This document shows positions 1 through 5,384 of a stretch of DNA of 5,384 bases, piece by piece. The first letter of the stretch is position 1, and each line of letters begins with the position of its first letter. The stretch is from an uncultured Oscillospiraceae bacterium (GTDB taxonomy: Bacteria > Bacillota_A > Clostridia > Oscillospirales > Oscillospiraceae), in contig CALXDE010000045.1 in NCBI GenBank assembly GCA_944386965.1, forward strand, positions 1 through 5,384, given 5' to 3'. Made by a program: the position numbers and the translations under genes. The notes below the pieces were generated by a model. It searched no databases and was not told the DNA's origin. It saw nothing but the letters and a program-made list of their open reading frames with translations.

Positions 1-137
1 TGGACAGCGTATCTATTTCCAAACGCCTGGGACATGCCCAAGTGAGCACCACGGCCAATATTTACGCCCATGTCATGGAGGCCGCAGACAAAAAGAACGC
101 CGACATACTAGCCGACGTTTTCCTGAAAAAGGCTTGA
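1..137 (+). CDS. Tyrosine recombinase (phage/ICE-type integrase), C-terminal fragment
   Basis: The gene is cut by the left edge of the window; only the last 44 codons are visible, in the frame beginning at base 3 and ending in TGA at 135-137. The visible protein contains KRLGHAQVSTTANIYAHV, which is the end of the tyrosine recombinase catalytic domain: LGH carries a conserved active-site histidine, and the tyrosine in the NIYAHV segment is the expected nucleophile that forms the covalent 3'-phosphotyrosine link to DNA. A lysine- and alanine-rich tail follows (ending FLKKA), usual for integrases of Firmicutes prophages and conjugative elements. The stop lies 110 bp from the 3' end of tRNA-fMet and the gene points at it, an arrangement common where an element has integrated at or near a tRNA gene. 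Family assignment is firm; whether the rest of the gene is intact, and which element it belongs to, cannot be seen. Confidence 0.9.
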   Translation, partial: DSVSISKRLGHAQVSTTANIYAHVMEAADKKNADILADVFLKKA

Positions 138-167
138 ATTTTAGAGGCGAGTTGAACTAAAGTTGAA
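132..167. repeat. Short direct repeats (AGTTGAA) just downstream of the integrase gene
   Basis: AGTTGAA occurs at 150-156 and again at 161-167, an 11-bp period (about one helical turn), with a related GCTTGAA at 132-138 at the end of the integrase gene. Same-face spacing near the end of an integrase gene is what one would expect of arm-type integrase binding sites or part of an attachment region, but the motif is short and AT-rich, so chance is possible. Confidence 0.35.
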
Positions 168-206
168 TTATCCGCATCCACCTAAAAACAAACATCTCAA
201 AAAAGT

Positions 207-244
207 TATAAAAACCGCCCAATCCTTTCGGAAAGGGCGGTCTT
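207..244 (-). terminator. Rho-independent terminator of the tRNA operon (possibly bidirectional)
   Basis: ACCGCCC at 214-220 pairs with GGGCGGT at 235-241, with an inner segment that can pair further (CCTTT 224-228 with AAAGG 232-236, as an alternative fold). Read on the minus strand the stem is followed by TTTTTAT and then a second T-run, starting six bases beyond the tRNA-fMet CCA end. On the plus strand the stem is followed by TCTTTTA, so it may also stop transcription coming from the integrase gene. Confidence 0.85.
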
Positions 245-247
245 TTA

Positions 248-323
248 TGGTTGCGGCGGCAGGACTCGAACCTGCGACCTCCGGGTTATGAGCCCGACAA
301 GCTACCAACTGCTCTACGCCGCG
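248..323 (-). tRNA. Initiator tRNA-fMet (CAU)
   Basis: The 76-nt minus-strand gene folds into a full cloverleaf. The anticodon loop is CTCATAA with CAT at 288-290. Two features mark it as the initiator rather than elongator Met: the first acceptor position is C facing A72 (a mismatch that permits formylation and blocks elongation factor binding), and the anticodon stem carries the run of three G-C pairs next to the loop (GGG/CCC). The T-loop is TTCGAGT, the discriminator is A and the CCA tail is encoded. It is the second gene of a two-tRNA operon, 27 bp after tRNA-Leu, and is followed directly by the terminator. Confidence 0.96.
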
Positions 324-350
324 ATATATTGCTTTGAACTTAAAATCCGA

Positions 351-437
351 TGGTGCCGGTGACCGGGCTCGAACCGGTACGGTATCGCTACCGAGGGATT
401 TTAAGTCCCTTGTGTCTACCAATTCCACCACACCGGC
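351..437 (-). tRNA. tRNA-Leu (UAA)
   Basis: An 87-nt class II tRNA on the minus strand. The acceptor stem GCCGGTG/CACCGGC pairs perfectly, the anticodon loop is CTTAAAA with TAA at 401-403, and a long variable arm (CGGTA, GCGA loop, TACCG) is present as in leucine tRNAs. The T-arm is ACCGG/CCGGT with TTCGAGC; discriminator A and CCA are encoded. It is the first gene of the operon, about 10 nt after the predicted transcription start. Confidence 0.97.
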
Positions 438-454
438 AGATATCGGCGATATTT

Positions 455-483
455 AGAATATCATATTTTCACCGCGGTGTCAA
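455..483 (-). promoter_or_regulatory. Sigma-A type promoter of the tRNA operon
   Basis: On the minus strand a perfect -35 TTGACA (478-483) is followed after exactly 17 bp by TATTCT (455-460), a 5/6 match to TATAAT. The expected start is near 448, about 10 nt before the tRNA-Leu 5' end, as usual for stable RNA operons. Confidence 0.9.
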
Positions 484-619
484 CCCCTCTGATGAAAGAA
501 ACGAGAAAAAATATTATTTGATGAATCTGGCGTTTCCATCGACCTCTTTCGTGCAACTTTTGCGCCGCTGGAGCATATGATATCGGGTAGCGCATTTGCA
601 CCAGAGGAGGTCAGACAGC

Positions 620-694
620 ATGGAAACCAGAGAACCCTACGGCGATGTAGATGATATGATCTATTTGGACGATTGGGCCCCCAGCGACCGCTGA
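620..694 (+). CDS. Small acidic 24-residue peptide, function unknown
   Basis: An ATG at 620 begins a 24-codon frame ending in TGA at 692-694. The peptide starts METREPYGDVDDMIY and ends DWAPSDR; it has eight acidic and two basic residues, two tyrosines and a tryptophan, and no signal peptide or membrane segment. Support for translation comes from AGGAGG at 605-610, nine bases before the ATG, close to the ideal distance. Support for a complete gene comes from the strong hairpin terminator beginning 16 bases after the stop. Upstream, TATGAT at 576-581 could be a -10 element but I see no convincing -35 partner. An in-frame TGA at 578-580 rules out a much longer protein. I do not recognise the sequence. 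It could be a small regulatory or structural peptide, or a leader-type frame in a small RNA. Coding potential is plausible, not certain. Confidence 0.55.
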   Translation: METREPYGDVDDMIYLDDWAPSDR

Positions 695-710
695 GCCTGC
701 CGTCCCAATC

Positions 711-738
711 AAAAGCCGCGGCACGCCGCGGCTTTTTT
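711..738. terminator. Bidirectional hairpin terminator between the small peptide gene and the kinase-like gene
   Basis: AAAAGCCGCGG (711-721) pairs with CCGCGGCTTTT (726-736) around a CACG loop; it is followed by T's on the plus strand and, read the other way, by the complement of the A-run. It therefore can end both the 24-residue peptide transcript and the convergent minus-strand kinase-like gene, whose TAA stop (737-739) sits in the T-tract. Confidence 0.88.
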
Positions 739-1564
739 AGTCCAGATTCTGGTGAGTAAAGGCGGTATAGGGCAGCGCGTCCGACAGCTCCAGCAGCGTG
801 TGGTTAAAGCCGCCGGCATAATCAAAGCCCAGATCCTTCACCCGAACGGTGTCCATCTGGCGGTTGGGCAGGGAAACTACCACCCGGGTCCCGACCCCCT
901 CGGTGGAGGTGACCATGATGCTTCCGCCGTGGCCGGCGGCGATCCGACGGCAGATAGGCAGTCCCAGCCCCAGCCCGTGAGGCGCGGGGTCCAGCCGGTC
1001 CGTGTGAAGGTAGCGGTCAAACAGGGTGGGCAGCAGCGCCTGGGGGATGCCTGCTCCCGTGTCCAACACGGTCAGCTCCACCGCGCCGGAGGTGACCTTG
1101 ACGGAGACGGTGACTGTGCCGCCCTCGGGGGTGAACTTGAAGGCGTTGGACAGCAGATTGAGCAGCAGCCGCTCCAGATAGGCGGCGTTGAAGGCCACGA
1201 TGTGTCCGCTTTTGTCGCTTTTGAAGACCAGCGTGTGCCGGCGCAGGGCGGCCAGATCCTCGCAGCGGCGGCAGAGGTCCCGGCAGAAGCCCACAATGTC
1301 GTCATTCTCCAGCTCCAGGGGACCGTCGTCCAGCAGGCCGGCAGCGTCGGTCAGATTGTTCACCACCCGCAGAATCCGGTAATAGCTCTGATAGAGCAAA
1401 GCGGCGTTGGTGTCCAGCTGGGGATTCTGCTCCCGCTCCTCCAGCGGGGCGATGCGGCCCAGGGCGCTGTGAATGTTGCCCAGAGCCCCCCGCAGCTGAC
1501 TGGCAATATTGGGGAACACCCGGTAGAGCAGCTCCTCTTTTTCGTTGTCAAACGGCGTAGACAT
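737..1564 (-). CDS. Soluble histidine-kinase-like protein with intact ATPase domain but no phosphoacceptor histidine
   Basis: The 275-residue product has no membrane segment, PAS, HAMP or receiver domain. Residues about 10-80 look like a dimerisation helix pair, but the H-box reads IASQLRGAL (20-28) where active kinases have ISHELRTPL: the histidine is replaced by Ser22 and the next acid by Gln23. The nearest His32 is ten residues downstream, out of register. The HATPase domain is complete: N-box LLLNLLSNAFKFTPEGG (133-149, N136 and N140), G1 box DTGAGIP (168-174), F-box LFDRY (181-185) and G2 box HGLGLGLPICRRIAAGHGG (196-214). A further 40 residues without recognised motif follow. The ATG at 1562-1564 is preceded by GGGAGGTGGAG, supporting this start. 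No response regulator is adjacent; transcription diverges from gap. ATP binding is likely, classical autophosphorylation unlikely. It may be a pseudokinase, a scaffold, or an ATPase acting on another protein. Confidence 0.85.
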   Translation of the reverse strand: MSTPFDNEKEELLYRVFPNIASQLRGALGNIHSALGRIAPLEEREQNPQLDTNAALLYQSYYRILRVVNNLTDAAGLLDDGPLELENDDIVGFCRDLCRRCEDLAALRRHTLVFKSDKSGHIVAFNAAYLERLLLNLLSNAFKFTPEGGTVTVSVKVTSGAVELTVLDTGAGIPQALLPTLFDRYLHTDRLDPAPHGLGLGLPICRRIAAGHGGSIMVTSTEGVGTRVVVSLPNRQMDTVRVKDLGFDYAGGFNHTLLELSDALPYTAFTHQNLD

Positions 1565-1586
1565 TCTCCACCTCCCGGGTTAGTTT

Positions 1587-1620
1587 GCGCCGCGGCGCCG
1601 GAATTTCCAGTGGTAAATTC
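1587..1620. repeat. Two adjacent palindromes in the leader of the kinase-like gene
   Basis: GCGCCGCGGCGC (1587-1598) is a perfect 12-bp palindrome. Two bases on, GAATTT (1601-1606) and AAATTC (1615-1620) form a perfect 6-bp inverted repeat around an 8-base loop. Both lie in the roughly 95-nt untranslated leader predicted for the kinase-like gene, just upstream of its ribosome binding site. They could form leader hairpins or protein sites; no known riboswitch is recognised. Confidence 0.4.
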
Positions 1621-1665
1621 ACCCGCCCGGCCCCAGCCGCAATTACTCAATAAAAGAACAGGTAG

Positions 1666-1694
1666 ATTATAACAAAAATTTGTCGAAAATACAA
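1666..1694 (-). promoter_or_regulatory. Promoter for the kinase-like gene
   Basis: On the minus strand a perfect TATAAT (1666-1671) lies 17 bp after TTGTAT (1689-1694), which keeps the TTG of the -35 consensus. The start would be near 1659, giving a leader of about 95 nt before the ATG at 1564. Confidence 0.65.
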
Positions 1695-1707
1695 GAAAAT
1701 TGCAGAA

Positions 1708-1725
1708 GTGTGAAAAAAATCACAC
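1708..1725. promoter_or_regulatory. Operator-like palindrome TGTGA-N6-TCACA between divergent promoters
   Basis: The sequence GTGTGAAAAAAATCACAC is a perfect 6-bp inverted repeat around six A's. Its core TGTGA-N6-TCACA matches the CRP/FNR-superfamily consensus and also fits the geometry of a Rex (NADH-sensing repressor) site, whose arms are TTGTGA...TCACAA. It lies 7 bp upstream of the gap -35 element and 13 bp upstream of the -35 element of the divergent kinase-like gene, so one bound protein could act on both. The sequence shows the symmetry; the identity of the regulator is inference. Confidence 0.65.
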
Positions 1726-1732
1726 AAGTGAC

Positions 1733-2816
<1,084 letters not shown>

Positions 2817-2828
2817 GATCCTTTCCCG

Positions 2829-2861
2829 AATCCGCCGCCCTGTGGGGCGGCGGATTTTTTT
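2829..2861 (+). terminator. gap terminator
   Basis: AATCCGCCGCCC (2829-2840) pairs perfectly with GGGCGGCGGATT (2845-2856) around a TGTG loop and runs into seven T's (2855-2861), 12 bases after the gap stop codon. Confidence 0.95.
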
Positions 2862-2942
2862 GCGCCCTGATCTATGCCAGCCATTATATACACCCGCCCC
2901 GGAATAGATTGTCAGGTTTTGTCGAAGCGCCAAAGTATTTTT

Positions 2943-2972
2943 CGAATTACCGCAAGATATTGCGGCATTTCG
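2943..2972. repeat. Imperfect hairpin in the gap-selD intergenic region
   Basis: CCGCAA (2950-2955) and TTGCGG (2960-2965) pair around GATA, and outer arms CGAA (2943-2946) and TTCG (2969-2972) can pair across a 3x3 internal loop. It lies between two 3' ends (gap and selD) in AT-rich DNA. No T-run follows in either direction, so it is not a good terminator. The rest of 2862-3006 shows nothing further that I can support. Confidence 0.35.
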
Positions 2973-3006
2973 GATTTTCAGCGGAATTTTCCCACAATAT
3001 GCTGAG

Positions 3007-3047
3007 AAACGGGGGAACCTCCGCCCGCTGCGAAGGCTCCCCCGTTT
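3007..3047 (-). terminator. Likely terminator of the yqeB-selD operon
   Basis: AAACGGGGG (3007-3015) pairs with CCCCCGTTT (3039-3047), with a further AACCTCC/GGAGCC-like inner pairing broken by mismatches, about 15 bases after the selD stop on the minus strand. The T-tract after the stem is short (TTTCTC), so efficiency is uncertain. Confidence 0.65.
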
Positions 3048-3062
3048 TCCCCGGGATGTCTC

Positions 3063-4103
3063 TTATGTCAGGAAAATCCGCTTCCCGCCCTGGTACGCCT
3101 CCATCTGGCCAATGCGCTGGGCGGAGGGAACAGCCTCCCGCAGCGCGGCGTACAGCGCGTCGGCGTCGGCGGCGTCCACGGCTATGAGCAGTCCCCCGGA
3201 GGTCTGGGGGTCGAAGAGCAGGTCCTGGATAGGGAGGGGGGTGTTCCCCGCGTCCACCCAGGGCTCAGCAAAGGTCCGGTTGCGGTACATCCCCTCCGGC
3301 AGGATGCCCGTGCCCGCCAGTTCCACCGCCTCGGGAATCAGGTCGACAGCCGCTGTGTCGACATGGGCCTCCACATCGCTGCCCTGGGCCATCTCCAGCA
3401 GGTGGCCCATCAGGCCAAAGCCCGTCACGTCCGTGCAGGCGTGGACCCGGTACTGGACCATCGCGTCTCGGGCGGCCTTGTTCAGGGTGGTCATCAGGGC
3501 ATAGGCCCGCTCCATGGCCTCTGCCGGGGCCAGCTCCGCCTTATTGGCCGTGGTGAGGACGCCGATGCCCAGGGGCTTGGTCAGCAGCAGCACATCCCCG
3601 GGCCGGGCGCCGCTGTTGGTGAGGACATGGTCCGGGTGGACAAAGCCTGTAACAGCGAGGCCGTACTTGGGTTCGGGATCGAAGATGCTGTGGCCGCCGG
3701 TGATGAGGCACCCGGCCTCGTACACCTTGTCATAGCCGCCCCGGAGGATGGCGTGGACCGTTTCCCGGGGCTGATCCTCCGGCACACACATCAGGTTCAG
3801 GGCCAGCTTGGGCTCGCCGCCCATGGCGTACACGTCGCTCAGGGCGTTGGCGGCGGCGATCTGGCCGAAGAGATAGGGGTCGTCGGCGATGGGCGGGAAG
3901 AAGTCCACCGTCTGCACCAGGGCCAGATCGCCGGTGACCTGGTAGACGCTGGCGTCGTCGCTCTTGTCGAACCCCACCAGGAGGTTGGGGTCCCGGCGGG
4001 TCCTGATCCCCTCCAGCAGCGCCGCCAGAGTGCCGGCCCCCACCTTGGCCCCACACCCGGCGCAGTGGGCCAGCTTGGTCAATTTCACATCGGTTTCAGA
4101 CAT
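3063..4103 (-). CDS. selD: Selenophosphate synthetase (selenide, water dikinase)
   Basis: The 346-residue enzyme makes selenophosphate from selenide and ATP, giving AMP and phosphate, and so supplies activated selenium. The flexible N-terminal loop is HCAGCGAK (13-20): catalytic Cys17 and Lys20 keep their usual positions, while the second cysteine found at position 19 in E. coli is alanine and an extra Cys14 is present. The family core DFFPPIADDPYLFGQIAAAN (67-86) with NALSDVYAMGG, plus the metal-binding acids Asp50, Asp67, Asp90 and Asp225 (CTDVTGFGLMGH), are present, and FDPQTSGGLL (297-306) closes the AIRS C domain. The ATG at 4101-4103 is preceded by AGGAAGGA and fits family length; the frame continues open upstream only as an overlap with the preceding gene. 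That gene ends at 4096, an 8-nt overlap implying translational coupling. Active-site cysteine, not selenocysteine: no in-frame TGA. Confidence 0.97.
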   Translation of the reverse strand: MSETDVKLTKLAHCAGCGAKVGAGTLAALLEGIRTRRDPNLLVGFDKSDDASVYQVTGDLALVQTVDFFPPIADDPYLFGQIAAANALSDVYAMGGEPKLALNLMCVPEDQPRETVHAILRGGYDKVYEAGCLITGGHSIFDPEPKYGLAVTGFVHPDHVLTNSGARPGDVLLLTKPLGIGVLTTANKAELAPAEAMERAYALMTTLNKAARDAMVQYRVHACTDVTGFGLMGHLLEMAQGSDVEAHVDTAAVDLIPEAVELAGTGILPEGMYRNRTFAEPWVDAGNTPLPIQDLLFDPQTSGGLLIAVDAADADALYAALREAVPSAQRIGQMEAYQGGKRIFLT

Positions 4104-4797
4104 TGGTATCCTTCCTTTCCCGACGGAGCATCTGCTCCAATTCCTGCCGGATCTCCTCCGCCCGGATGGGCCTGTCCGGCCGACGCCAGTACAGCGCCCG
4201 CCACACCGCCGCCAGGCGGTCGTTTTGAATGGCCTGGGGCACCCCCGGACAGCGGTGGAGCTTCCACCGCTCCGCGCCCAGTTCGGCAAGCTGCTCCGCG
4301 CCCACCCGCGCCAGCTCATGCCAGCGTCGGTTGGCTACCTCCGCGTCCTCTGTCCGCTCCGGCAGGCGGTACAGAGGGCGGATCCGGTCTGCCTCCCGGG
4401 AGATGACGGTGACACTGGTGCTGTCCTCGCACGCGATCTCCAGAAAGGACAGGGGATGCTGGGGCAGGAGCGAATCCGCCAGATAACAGCTCTCCCCGCC
4501 CTCGTCCAGTGTAAACGCCGGCAGCGGGTGGGCAAAAATCTCCTCCCGGGTGTATCTGGCCGGGATGGCGGAGAAGATGCCCCACACAAACTGCATGTCC
4601 CGCGCCTCCACGTCCCGGAGGAAGGCCCCGTTGGAGAGGAGCAGCGTCTCCTGCCCCCACTTCTCACAGCCCTCCCAGCCGCAGGTGTCGTAACACTCCA
4701 GGCCGGTGATGAGCCACTGGCACTCCCACTCCGGCGCCCCCAGCAGATGGAGGATCTCCCGCAGATAGCCGCCCCGCTCGATCAGAATGCCCGGCAT
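4096..4797 (-). CDS. Uncharacterised protein coded between yqeB and selD
   Basis: The 233-residue product is not a family I recognise with confidence. The N-terminal part is rich in Trp and Cys: W24, C26, W28, C35, C39, W41, C44 and W47, giving a C-x3-C-x4-C group at 35-44, with further single cysteines at 104, 123 and 183. The middle (about 50-140) reads like an alpha/beta domain with alternating hydrophobic residues; the C-terminal third (about 150-230) is Arg/Glu-rich and probably helical, containing WRALYWRRPDRPIRAEEIRQ. There is no signal peptide, membrane helix or nucleotide-binding loop. The ATG at 4795-4797 follows the yqeB stop by 4 nt and is preceded by AGGTGAGG; its end overlaps the selD start by 8 nt. 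It lacks the features of YqeC, the other known accessory factor of this pathway. Position suggests a role in selenium or molybdenum-hydroxylase maturation; this is inference only. It resembles small Firmicutes proteins of unknown function in general style. Confidence 0.85.
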   Translation of the reverse strand: MPGILIERGGYLREILHLLGAPEWECQWLITGLECYDTCGWEGCEKWGQETLLLSNGAFLRDVEARDMQFVWGIFSAIPARYTREEIFAHPLPAFTLDEGGESCYLADSLLPQHPLSFLEIACEDSTSVTVISREADRIRPLYRLPERTEDAEVANRRWHELARVGAEQLAELGAERWKLHRCPGVPQAIQNDRLAAVWRALYWRRPDRPIRAEEIRQELEQMLRRERKDTNV

Positions 4798-4801
4798 GGC
4801 C

Positions 4802-5384
4802 TCACCTTCCCTTCATCAGGACGCCGCTCAGGTGGAGGATGACCTCCAGCACGCCGCCTCCCACAGCCAGGGCCTTGTCGCTGACGGTGTAGCAGTGGCT
4901 GATCTCGCACCGGGGGTCCACGTCTCCGGCCTTCATGCCGGTGTGGACCGGGGTGCCGTCGGGGAGAATCCCCCGGAGAACGCCGCTGATCTGGCAGAGC
5001 ATGGGGACGCCCCCCACGGTGCCGGCGATGTCCCCGGTCTTCACCGGAGCGCCGATCTCCAGAATCTGGCGGAATGCCCCGTCCGCCGGAGAGCGCAGCA
5101 CCCGCTCCCCGGCAAAGCCGCCGATGAGGCCGGGTACGGCGGTGTTGGGCAGGGCGCTGCCGGAGTAGTACACCCGGCCCAGGGTGTGGCCCCGCATCGT
5201 CTCCACCACCGCGTGGCAGTCCGTCCCGGCGGTGAAGCCGGGGCCCACCCCCACCACCACCGGCGCCATGTCCAGCCGGGTGCCCAGATTCACCTTGGCC
5301 AGAATGGCGTCCACCACCGCGTCGGCGCGGAGGCCCGGCAGGCTCCCGGCGGAGGGGTCCTCCAGCACCGGCACCACGTCCCGC
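4802..5384 (-). CDS. yqeB: YqeB (EF2563 family) selenium-dependent molybdenum hydroxylase maturation protein, partial
   Basis: The gene runs off the right edge; the last 194 codons are visible, ending in TGA at 4802-4804, so the true start is outside the window. The sequence carries the family signature: VDAILAKVNLGTRLDMAP, then VVVGVGPGFTAGTDCHAVVE, TMRGHTLGRVYYSGSALPNT, and APADG-like SPADGAFRQILEIGAPVKTG. The segment around ILEIGAPVKTGDIAGTVGG up to GDVDPR has the look of a small barrel-sandwich (biotinyl/lipoyl-like) fold. Proteins of this family occur with SelD and YqeC in bacteria that make selenium-dependent molybdenum hydroxylases (xanthine dehydrogenase-type enzymes with a labile, non-selenocysteine selenium); the exact biochemical step is not established. 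Here it precedes the unknown gene by 4 nt and is cotranscribed with selD, which fits the known association well. Upstream genes (yqeC, hydroxylase subunits) may lie past the edge. Confidence 0.93.
   Translation of the reverse strand, partial: RDVVPVLEDPSAGSLPGLRADAVVDAILAKVNLGTRLDMAPVVVGVGPGFTAGTDCHAVVETMRGHTLGRVYYSGSALPNTAVPGLIGGFAGERVLRSPADGAFRQILEIGAPVKTGDIAGTVGGVPMLCQISGVLRGILPDGTPVHTGMKAGDVDPRCEISHCYTVSDKALAVGGGVLEVILHLSGVLMKGR

Noticed and set aside
168..431. 87-codon minus-strand frame over the tRNA region
   Set aside because: It translates two tRNA genes and the terminator; tRNA-derived frames of this type are a common false call.
576..581. TATGAT as -10 element for the 24-residue peptide gene
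   Set aside because: No acceptable -35 hexamer at 16-19 bp and no TG extension; kept only as a remark.
752..1672. 306-codon open frame on the plus strand across the kinase-like gene
   Set aside because: Low-complexity Gln/Gly/Val composition and no ribosome binding site; the minus-strand frame has full ATPase motifs.
2883..2915. Perfect TATAAT on the minus strand (2883-2888), possible antisense promoter into gap
   Set aside because: The best -35-like sequence (CTGACA, 2910-2915) is 21 bp away, too far, and transcription would run at once into the gap terminator hairpin.
4104..4319. Upstream extension of the selD frame by 72 codons
   Set aside because: The added stretch is out-of-frame shadow of the preceding gene; the ATG at 4103 has AGGAAGGA before it and gives the family length and the expected Cys17 numbering.
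3363..4406. 347-codon open frame on the plus strand opposite selD
   Set aside because: Shadow of the GC-rich selD coding strand; it crosses the junction of selD and the upstream gene and resembles no protein family.
3964..4842. 292-codon plus-strand frame opposite the unknown gene
   Set aside because: I considered whether this, rather than the minus-strand frame, is real. The minus frame has correct spacing to yqeB, overlap with selD and ribosome binding sites at both junctions; this one has none and crosses gene boundaries.

Overview
The window looks like chromosomal DNA of a Gram-positive anaerobe of the class Clostridia, most likely an Oscillospiraceae-type gut bacterium (Flavonifractor/Lawsonibacter-like). 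This placement is inferred from the GC-rich C/G-ending codons in the genes, the AT-rich intergenic regions with near-consensus sigma-A promoters and strong AGGAGG-type ribosome binding sites, the short hairpin-plus-T terminators, and a selD-yqeB operon. No taxonomic marker fixes it more tightly.

Layout from left to right. (1) Positions 1-137 hold the C-terminal end of a tyrosine recombinase (integrase), reading toward a tRNA operon; this suggests the edge of an integrated element lies just left of the tRNAs. (2) Positions 207-483 hold a minus-strand tRNA operon, with a TTGACA-17-TATTCT promoter, tRNA-Leu(UAA), initiator tRNA-fMet(CAU) and a hairpin terminator. (3) Positions 620-694 encode an acidic 24-residue peptide with a textbook ribosome binding site and an adjacent terminator. 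(4) Positions 737-1564 (minus) encode a soluble histidine-kinase-like protein with an intact ATPase domain but no histidine at the phosphoacceptor position. (5) Positions 1565-1805 form a divergent control region with two promoters and, between them, a perfect TGTGA-N6-TCACA operator-like palindrome. (6) Positions 1806-2816 encode glycolytic NAD-type glyceraldehyde-3-phosphate dehydrogenase (gap) with its own terminator. (7) Positions 3063-5384 (minus) hold an operon yqeB - unknown gene - selD, tightly packed with a 4-nt gap and an 8-nt overlap.

How the genes fit together. The right-hand operon matches the known association of selenophosphate synthetase with YqeB, which marks the maturation of selenium-dependent molybdenum hydroxylases (a labile selenium cofactor, distinct from selenocysteine insertion). 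The 233-residue protein coded between them, overlapping selD, is the best candidate in this window for an undescribed component. The palindrome between gap and the kinase-like gene suggests shared control by a CRP/FNR- or Rex-type regulator, which would tie the kinase-like protein to redox or carbon state. These functional links are inference; gene identities other than the unknown gene and the 24-residue peptide are clear from motifs.
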